DNA from: an uncultured Bacteroidota bacterium
GTDB taxonomy: Bacteria; Bacteroidota; Bacteroidia; Chitinophagales; Chitinophagaceae
DNA length: 8,938 nucleotides
Direction of reading: 5' to 3'
Assembly: GCA_938008665.1 (NCBI GenBank)
Contig: CALLKA010000169.1
Location: 1-8,938 of the forward strand
In this document: piece by piece, positions 4,297 through 8,938 of the stretch
Layout of the letters: each line of letters starts with the position of its first letter
How positions within the stretch are numbered: position 1 is the stretch's first letter
Notes under the pieces: model-generated
Seen by the model: the letters and a program-made list of their open reading frames with translations, nothing else
What the model was told of the DNA's origin: nothing
Databases searched by the model: none
Program-made: the position numbers and the translations under genes

Positions 4297-6312
4297 ATGA
4301 AGAAGTATTATTTTTTACTTTCCATTATTTTTTCAATTAACGTTTCTGCACAAAAAGAAGATTCTTCATTTATCAATCTTGACTCAGCTATAGTTACCAG
4401 CAGGTCCATTAAAATTTTGGATACTAAAAACCCATTTGTAATAAGCTCAATTACTAGTCAACAAATAATTGAAAAGGGTGCAAGAACTACTCCAGAAGCC
4501 TTAATGGGCGTTTCAGGTGTTTTTATTCAGAAAACAAACCATGGCGGGGGCTCCGCTTTTATAAGAGGCCTTACAGGAAATCAAACACTTATCGTATTAG
4601 ATGGAATAAGACTGAATAATGCAATTTATAGATATGGGCCCAACCAATACCTGAATACAATTGATATGTTTACCGTTGATAAAACTGATGTACTAAAAGG
4701 TGTCGGTTCGGTAGAATACGGATCTGACGCAATGGGTGGTGTAATACATGTAAAAACCAAAGAAAACGCTTCGAAAGAATTGAATAAAATAAGCTTAAAT
4801 AATACGAGCAAATTTATTTCAAGCGATATGGAAAAAACAAATAGAACAGCTATTCAATATGCTACAAATAAATGGGATTTTATAGGCGGGATATCTCTAA
4901 AAAAATATGGTGATTTAGTAGGTGGTGGAAATATAGGGAAACAAACACCAACCAAATACAATGAAATTAATTATGATTTAAAAACTAGAATAAAAATAAA
5001 TAATCAAAGTGAACTTATTTATTCAAGTCAAAACACCATTCAAAAAAATGTTCCTATTTATCATAAAATAGCTTTAGAAAATTTTAAAACAAACCAAATC
5101 GATTATCAAATTCATTATTTAAACTATTTAAAATACAAGTATATTAGTCATAAGAAATGGATATCCGAAATAATTATAAATGCATCCACACAAAGATCAA
5201 TTGAACAGCGATCTAATCAAAAAAACAATTCTAGTATATTTAGGAATGAAGCCGATACTGTTAAAAATATTGGCTTAACAGCAGAAATAGTTTCAAAGCC
5301 AAATAAAAAATGGACCATTAATAGTGGTTTTGATTATTACAAAGATAAAATTTTTAGCGAAGCCATTGAAACAAGTAGTGAATTAAATACCCAAGTATTT
5401 AAAAGAGGATTATATCCCAATGGAGCGATATATAAAAACAGCTCCATCTTTAATATACATAATTTAAATTTTAATAAATTGAATATAGTTGCAGGGCTGC
5501 GTTATAATTTTTTACATATTCAAATGAATGAACTTACCCTAGGTAATATAGCTATAAAACCATCAGCTTTAGTATCCAATTTCGGCATTAATTACCAGCT
5601 TAACCAACACGGTTTTTTGTTTGGTTCCATTACAACTGGATATAGAGCGCCCAATATTGATGATTTAGGTAGTTTGGGTATTGTTGATTTTAGGTATGAA
5701 ATTCCAAGTTATGATTTAAAACCAGAAAAGTCATTAAATACAGAAATAGGTTATAAATACCGCTCAAATAAAATTGATTTTTCAATTGCAGCATTTAAAA
5801 TGAAGTTAAAGGATATTATTGCAAGGGTTCTGTTGGATGGGCAAGTGATAAATAGTTATCAAGTTTATAATAAAAAAAATATAGAATCCTCCTATATCAA
5901 TGGTACAGAAGTCAATTATAACTATTTATTAAGTAAATATTTAACTTGGTATACCAATGCAACTTATACCTACGGACAAAATGTAACCAAAAATGAGCCG
6001 ATGAGGAGAATACCTCCCCTATTCGGTCAAAATAAAATATGCTTCGTTAAAAAAAATAAAACATTGGCTATTACACATCAATTTGCGGGAAAACAAGATA
6101 GGCTGGCCCAAGGAGATAAGGACGATAATAGAATAGGTAAATTAGGAACGCCAGGATGGAATATATTTAATATTGATGCAGGATGGGAATTTAAAAACTT
6201 AAGTGTCAATACAAGTTTAATTAACATTTCCAATGTGCAGTACAAAACGCATGGATCTGGTGTTTATGCCATGGGTAGAGCGGTTAACTTTTCTTTCAAA
6301 ATAGAATTCTAA
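4297..6312 (+). CDS. TonB-dependent outer-membrane receptor
   Basis: The 671-residue protein starts with a signal peptide (MKKYYFLLSIIFSINVSAQ, cleavage near residue 18-19). A possible TonB box around DSAIVTSRS (29-37) comes next. The plug domain at about 45-155 contains TTPEALMGVSGVFIQK (64-79), SAFIRGLTGNQTLIVLDGIRLNN (86-108) and VEYGSDAMGGVIHVKTK (139-155). The rest is beta-barrel with alternating aromatic strands and ends in phenylalanine (SFKIEF), as outer-membrane barrels do. GYRAPNIDDLG (448-458) followed by YDLKPEKSLNTEIGYKY resembles the hemin/haemoglobin-type receptor branch. The substrate cannot be decided from sequence alone: iron complex, heme or another ligand is possible. There is no N-terminal carboxypeptidase-like extension and no SusD partner, so it is not a SusC-type glycan importer. 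It is very AT-rich with many ATA and AGA codons, unlike gapA/pgk, which hints at weak codon selection or transfer. Confidence 0.93.
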   Translation: MKKYYFLLSIIFSINVSAQKEDSSFINLDSAIVTSRSIKILDTKNPFVISSITSQQIIEKGARTTPEALMGVSGVFIQKTNHGGGSAFIRGLTGNQTLIVLDGIRLNNAIYRYGPNQYLNTIDMFTVDKTDVLKGVGSVEYGSDAMGGVIHVKTKENASKELNKISLNNTSKFISSDMEKTNRTAIQYATNKWDFIGGISLKKYGDLVGGGNIGKQTPTKYNEINYDLKTRIKINNQSELIYSSQNTIQKNVPIYHKIALENFKTNQIDYQIHYLNYLKYKYISHKKWISEIIINASTQRSIEQRSNQKNNSSIFRNEADTVKNIGLTAEIVSKPNKKWTINSGFDYYKDKIFSEAIETSSELNTQVFKRGLYPNGAIYKNSSIFNIHNLNFNKLNIVAGLRYNFLHIQMNELTLGNIAIKPSALVSNFGINYQLNQHGFLFGSITTGYRAPNIDDLGSLGIVDFRYEIPSYDLKPEKSLNTEIGYKYRSNKIDFSIAAFKMKLKDIIARVLLDGQVINSYQVYNKKNIESSYINGTEVNYNYLLSKYLTWYTNATYTYGQNVTKNEPMRRIPPLFGQNKICFVKKNKTLAITHQFAGKQDRLAQGDKDDNRIGKLGTPGWNIFNIDAGWEFKNLSVNTSLINISNVQYKTHGSGVYAMGRAVNFSFKIEF

Positions 6313-6370
6313 AATTGCATTGACACCAATAATTTATATCTAAACTAGTATGAGGTTAGATTAAAAAAAT

Positions 6371-6392
6371 GGGCCATCAAGAATGATAGCCC
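6371..6392 (-). terminator. Intrinsic terminator after the carbonic anhydrase gene
   Basis: GGGC (6371-6374) with GCCC (6389-6392) and ATCA (6376-6379) with TGAT (6384-6387) form a stem with one mismatch and an AGAA loop. On the minus strand it is followed by A and seven T (6370-6363), the normal layout for a terminator of the gene ending at 6429. Between the two lies a palindrome TGCATTT-A-AAATGCA around 6397-6411 of unknown meaning. The plus-strand TonB gene ends at 6312, and a clear terminator for it is not seen. Confidence 0.8.
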
Positions 6393-6428
6393 GTGTTGCA
6401 TTTAAAATGCATTAAACTAAATCAACCT

Positions 6429-7052
6429 TTACTCAAAAAATTTCACTTCGCCTGTGGTGATATCATGAATACCTCCAACAATTCCAATGTCACCGTTTTT
6501 CACCATGTCGGCGATGATTGGACTTTTTAACAAAATATTTTTTACTGACAAGCTCACATTCAATTCTGCTACATTTTCAACAAAAACACTATTGCTTGAA
6601 TTTCTATTTTCAGAGGTAACTGATTCTTGCTCCACTGCTGGTTTAATCTTAGAAATCAATCCAGTTAAATTTCCCAATGCAACATTATCACATGCTCCTT
6701 TAACTGCTCCGCATTTGGTATGACCTAGTACTACGATAATTTTAGCGCCAGCCACTTTACAACCAAACTCCATACTTCCCAATATATCTTCATTGACAAT
6801 ATTGCCAGCAATCCTTACGCTGAATACATCCCCTAAACCTTGGTCAAAAATTAACTCGGCCGATGTTCTACTATCGATACAGCTTAGGATTACGGCAAAT
6901 GGATGCTGTCCATCAGATGTTTCATTCGCTTGCTGTAAAAGGTTTCTATTTATTTTAAGATTGCTTACAAATCTTTTATTTCCATCTTTTAATAAATCCA
7001 ATGCAAATGAAGGCGTTATTGCATTTTGCATTTCTTTGGTTAATGTTTTCAT
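6429..7052 (-). CDS. Beta-class carbonic anhydrase
   Basis: Zinc enzyme that interconverts CO2 and bicarbonate in the cytosol. The 207 residues suit the beta class. All metal and active-site residues are visible: Cys58, Asp60 and Arg62 in ILSCIDSRTSAE, and His111 and Cys114 in VVLGHTKCGAVKGA. RIAGNIVNEDILGSMEFG (80-97) is the typical core block. The C-terminus GIVGGIHDITTGEVKF is also typical of the class. There is no signal peptide. It begins 19 bases after the stop of the DUF2490 gene on the same strand, so the two are probably cotranscribed, and a terminator closes the unit at 6371-6392. Pairing with an outer-membrane protein suggests a role in inorganic carbon or pH handling, but this is inference. 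The chosen ATG gives a normal N-terminus (MKTLTKEMQNAITPSFAL). Confidence 0.96.
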   Translation of the reverse strand: MKTLTKEMQNAITPSFALDLLKDGNKRFVSNLKINRNLLQQANETSDGQHPFAVILSCIDSRTSAELIFDQGLGDVFSVRIAGNIVNEDILGSMEFGCKVAGAKIIVVLGHTKCGAVKGACDNVALGNLTGLISKIKPAVEQESVTSENRNSSNSVFVENVAELNVSLSVKNILLKSPIIADMVKNGDIGIVGGIHDITTGEVKFFE

Positions 7053-7071
7053 GTTAATTATTTTATACTTT

Positions 7072-7761
7072 TTATTGTTTTGTTTTAAAAGGCAAATTGT
7101 TGACGATTATTAATTGCAGCTGCCCCCTTGTAATATTCTTTTGTGCCTGTATCATATATCCTGTTTCTATTCTTAAAGATTCAGTTATACCATATCCAAG
7201 ACCTCCATATAATCGGTTTCGATCAAATTTTGGATCTTTTATATCAACAAATAATTCATTATATGCAGACAGGTATGTATTGCCTTTAGCGATAGTTTTA
7301 CTTCCCAAAGGCTTTTGTAATGAAATAAAATACCTTGCTCTTAAACCAAATTCATTAGGAAAAAAGCGTTCCTCCAGTCGGAATCGATGCGTTAATGAAT
7401 TCAAACCTACCTTATTTTTATACAAATACTGTTGATAAATTCTATGTTCAATTTTTGTACTTGTTTTATTATCAAATTCATCATAAGCGTCAGTGGCAAT
7501 ATAAGCATAGCCTAAAAGCAAATTATGATTTTGCGGTTTTAAATTATAACCCAATCCTGCCCTAGCAAGAAATTGGTTTCTTTGACCTAAAAATCGATAA
7601 TCACGATACTGGAAATCAGATTGTATATTCCACTTGTCATTTATTTTTTGATTGCCAAAATAAACAAACCAAGTACCTACATTATTTGATTGACCAATGA
7701 CAGAATTATTGATCACGCCAATAAACCCAAGCAATAAAAAAGTCCGCTTTAACAGTATCAT
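7072..7761 (-). CDS. DUF2490 family outer-membrane protein
   Basis: The 229-residue protein has a signal peptide (MILLKRTFLLLGFIGVINNS, cleavage near residue 23-24 before QSNN). The rest alternates polar and aromatic residues as in small beta-barrels. The blocks GTWFVYFGNQKINDKWNIQ, QNQFLARAGLGYNL-like strands, HRIYQQYLY, RFRLEERFF and RNRLYGGLGYGI are those of the DUF2490 family, common in Bacteroidota. Its function is unknown; the family is thought to be an outer-membrane barrel. It starts one base after the stop of the upstream frame (TAA-T-ATG), which implies translational coupling to an upstream gene, and it is followed after 19 bases by the carbonic anhydrase. The C-terminus ends NNLPFKTKQ rather than in an aromatic residue. 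Confidence 0.85.
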   Translation of the reverse strand: MILLKRTFLLLGFIGVINNSVIGQSNNVGTWFVYFGNQKINDKWNIQSDFQYRDYRFLGQRNQFLARAGLGYNLKPQNHNLLLGYAYIATDAYDEFDNKTSTKIEHRIYQQYLYKNKVGLNSLTHRFRLEERFFPNEFGLRARYFISLQKPLGSKTIAKGNTYLSAYNELFVDIKDPKFDRNRLYGGLGYGITESLRIETGYMIQAQKNITRGQLQLIIVNNLPFKTKQ

Positions 7762-7762
7762 A

Positions 7763-8022
7763 TTATGGCTTAAAATTTATTTTCTCCACTTCAATAGATT
7801 TTGTTTTTGCATTGTATTCAAAATCTTTAATCGACTTGTACTCTACTTCGTTTTTAGACAAATTAGTAACAGTAACCACTATATCACAACCTAATGCTTT
7901 TAATTGGGCAAACTCCTTTAAAGTAAAGTTTTTCCTGATGTAGTTTCGCAACTTGTAGCTTTCGCCAAAAGTTCTTTTCCCTTTTAAAAATTGTAAAATA
8001 ACATTAAAATGGTTTATGGAAA
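7763..8022 (-). other. Bacteroidota part of the chimeric frame: patatin-like fragment plus operon-linked tail
   Basis: Residues 124-193 of the frame (VSINHFNVILQF to KDFEY) look like an internal piece of a patatin-like phospholipase. It has neither the GxSxG serine nor the DGG aspartate motif, so no active site is present. Patatins normally continue after this block into a region leading to DGG. Here the frame instead ends within 16 residues (NAKTKSIEVEKINFKP). Because the stop is one base from the DUF2490 ATG, the tail may be the genuine end of an unseen gene in the DUF2490-carbonic anhydrase operon, with a second join near 7805-7822. The patatin call rests on remembered family wording only. 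Confidence 0.4.
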
Positions 8023-8374
8023 CAACTTCAACACCATCCTTATTAATAAAGAGCGTTGTTGGCGTAGATCGGATATCTAATTCGCGGACCAATTCAAGAT
8101 GAGATTCTGCATCGATATGGATGTGCTTTACATCGTCCATTGAAAGGACCATCTGAGAAAGAAGTGAGTGAGTTGCTCTGCATGGCGCACAAAATGCTGA
8201 TGAGAACTGAACCATCGTCGCTCTTGATCCCAGCGCCTCGCCTAGCTTGGCAGCAGTTAACTGATGGCCAGGAATAGCCTTATTCGAACGAATAGCCCCA
8301 CGGGAGCGCTTCCACCAGAATCCATACGCTGATGCGAGCACCAGAACGATGACGAGTGGAAGATACGTTTTCAC
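7763..8374 (-). CDS. Chimeric frame: ThiX-like thioredoxin N-terminus joined to a Bacteroidota C-terminus
   Basis: A continuous frame of 203 codons from GTG at 8374 (209 from TTG at 8392). I prefer GTG 8374 because it gives a basic-hydrophobic anchor (MKTYLPLVIVLVLASAYGF, then WWKRSRG). Residue numbers here count from TTG. Residues 7-113 are an anchored thioredoxin: VQFSSAFCAPC with the redox pair Cys68/Cys71, then VKHIHIDAESHLELVRELDIRSTPTTL with cis-Pro111. This is the wording of actinobacterial ThiX proteins, which sit divergently near glnR, as here. From about residue 124 the protein changes to SINHFNVILQFLKGKRTFGE and DIVVTVTNLSKNEVEYKS, which resembles the middle of Bacteroidota patatin-like phospholipases. 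Base composition changes at the same place. No stop or frameshift occurs. A chimeric assembly is the simplest reading, and a true fusion is not excluded. Confidence 0.75.
   Translation of the reverse strand: MKTYLPLVIVLVLASAYGFWWKRSRGAIRSNKAIPGHQLTAAKLGEALGSRATMVQFSSAFCAPCRATHSLLSQMVLSMDDVKHIHIDAESHLELVRELDIRSTPTTLFINKDGVEVVSINHFNVILQFLKGKRTFGESYKLRNYIRKNFTLKEFAQLKALGCDIVVTVTNLSKNEVEYKSIKDFEYNAKTKSIEVEKINFKP
8021..8053. other. Junction between Bacteroidota-like and actinobacterial-like DNA
   Basis: To the left, sequence and codon use are AT-rich and the protein text is Bacteroidota-like. To the right, GC is about half, codons favour GCA, ATC and CTT, and both genes are actinobacterial in type. 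The changeover falls between codons for TPTTL (ending 8051) and VSINHFN (starting about 8023). The bases between encode FINKDGVEV, which could fit either side, so a short shared sequence may have caused the join. Confidence 0.7.
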
Positions 8375-8379
8375 AAGAG

Positions 8380-8385
8380 TATTCT
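8380..8385 (+). promoter_or_regulatory. Possible -10 element giving a leaderless glnR mRNA
   Basis: TATTCT fits the actinobacterial -10 pattern TANNNT and is separated from the ATG at 8392 by six bases. Transcription would then start at the A of the start codon. No Shine-Dalgarno site is present, which agrees with a leaderless transcript. The element lies at the very 5' end of the divergent thioredoxin gene. Confidence 0.45.
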
Positions 8386-8391
8386 CACACA

Positions 8392-8938
8392 ATGGCCAAG
8401 GTGTTGCTACTTACTAATTCGCAAGGAGCGAGCGCAGAAGTTCTTCCTGCTCTCGGCCTTTTGCAGCACACCTGCAAAGTCGCACCTCTTGAAGCATCTG
8501 TTCTTGTCGACACACCAGTCATGGATATTGTCTTCGTTGATGCTCGTCGTGATCTACCAACAGCTAAATCACTCACACGTTTACTTTCCACCACAGGCGT
8601 TGGCGCACCCATCATCGCAATCACCACAGAAGGTGGCCTCTCTGCATTCACTGCAGATTGGGGAGCAAGTGATGTCATCCTCGATACTGCAGGACCTGCA
8701 GAGGTAGATGCACGTATTCGCATCGCAGTCGGTGCACACATCGCAGCCCTTGAAGCACTTGACCCAACTTCATCTGAAATCCGCCAAGGCGATGTTGTTA
8801 TTGATGAAAACACCTACACCGCCAAGATCAAGGGAACATCCCTTGATCTGACCTTTAAAGAGTTTGAACTTCTTAAATACTTAGCCCAACACCCAGGACG
8901 CGTCTTCACACGCGCACAGCTATTGCAAGAGATCTGGG
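8392..8938 (+). CDS. glnR: GlnR-like orphan response regulator (OmpR family), 3' end outside window
   Basis: ATG at 8392 reads 182 codons to the right edge without a stop. The N-terminal receiver-like domain (1-120) has LLLTNSQGASAEVLPALGLL, IVFVDARRDLPTAKSL with Asp50 at the usual phosphorylation position, TTEGGLSAFTADWG and DVILDTAGPAEVDARIRIAVG. These blocks are close to those of actinobacterial GlnR, an atypical orphan regulator. The start of the winged-helix DNA-binding domain follows (LTFKEFELLKYLAQHPGRVF, then TRAQLLQEIW). The acidic pair usual near the N-terminus of true receivers is absent (LLLTN instead), so signalling by phosphorylation is doubtful. GlnR controls nitrogen assimilation genes in Streptomyces and mycobacteria. 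It is head to head with the thioredoxin frame, with 17 bases between the preferred starts. The close relative MtrA-type regulators are excluded by the ADWG/DTAGPAEV text. Confidence 0.85.
   Translation, partial: MAKVLLLTNSQGASAEVLPALGLLQHTCKVAPLEASVLVDTPVMDIVFVDARRDLPTAKSLTRLLSTTGVGAPIIAITTEGGLSAFTADWGASDVILDTAGPAEVDARIRIAVGAHIAALEALDPTSSEIRQGDVVIDENTYTAKIKGTSLDLTFKEFELLKYLAQHPGRVFTRAQLLQEIW

Noticed and set aside
6397..6411. Palindrome TGCATTT-A-AAATGCA as a terminator for the TonB gene
   Set aside because: It is AT-rich and has no T tract on the plus strand. The nearby GC-rich hairpin at 6371-6392 has its T tract on the minus-strand side.
8385..8813. Minus-strand ORF of 142 codons opposite glnR
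   Set aside because: It lies antisense to a clearly coding GlnR frame and is rich in Ala, Ser, Arg and Thr, as expected of a shadow of moderately GC-rich coding DNA.

Overview
The window is mostly a stretch of Bacteroidota chromosome, about positions 1 to 8020. Its right end, about 8050 to 8938, looks like DNA from a different phylum, Actinomycetota. The left part has AT-rich genes, almost no Shine-Dalgarno sites, several TANNTTTG-type -7 boxes and families common in this phylum (TonB-dependent receptor, DUF2490 protein). A Chitinophagaceae-like freshwater bacterium is a reasonable guess but is not proven. The right end encodes the start of a GlnR-type orphan response regulator, with a ThiX-like thioredoxin running divergently from it. 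That pair resembles the thiX/glnR neighbourhood of actinobacteria and would fit a freshwater actinobacterium. A sample of 60 bases I counted at 8641-8700 is about 52% GC, against about 32% at 7861-7920. The thioredoxin reading frame runs without a stop across the changeover into Bacteroidota-like sequence. I therefore read 8021-8053 as a probable chimeric assembly join, and less likely as a real gene fusion.

Layout: (1) 1-241, the N-terminal part of a LemA family membrane protein, minus strand. (2) 408-2682, two glycolytic genes on the minus strand, gapA then pgk, each followed by its own intrinsic terminator. They catalyse consecutive steps of lower glycolysis. (3) 2890-3048, a compact tRNA-Glu(UUC) unit with a good Bacteroidota promoter and a perfect terminator hairpin. 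(4) 3058-4240, an accessory segment. It holds a HigB/HigA-type toxin-antitoxin pair with an inverted-repeat operator, a 41-codon ORF of unknown function, and several copies of a composite hairpin-forming intergenic repeat. A 31-base sequence spanning the tRNA-Glu 3' end and its terminator recurs at the far side of this segment. (5) 4297-6312, a TonB-dependent outer-membrane receptor on the plus strand, apparently read from a leaderless transcript. (6) 6371-7761, a minus-strand pair, a DUF2490 outer-membrane protein followed by a beta-carbonic anhydrase, closed by a terminator. (7) 7763-8374, the chimeric frame: thioredoxin N-terminus, then a patatin-like piece, then a short tail that ends one base before the DUF2490 start. 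(8) 8392-8938, the truncated GlnR-like regulator.

No complete new defence or mobile system is visible. The most unusual things are the chimeric frame at 7763-8374 and the repeat family at 3099-4240. The repeat hairpins carry loops of the C-(RNA triloop)-G kind, where R is A or G and N is any base, a form known to make exceptionally stable DNA mini-hairpins. The repeats bracket the toxin-antitoxin pair next to a tRNA gene.
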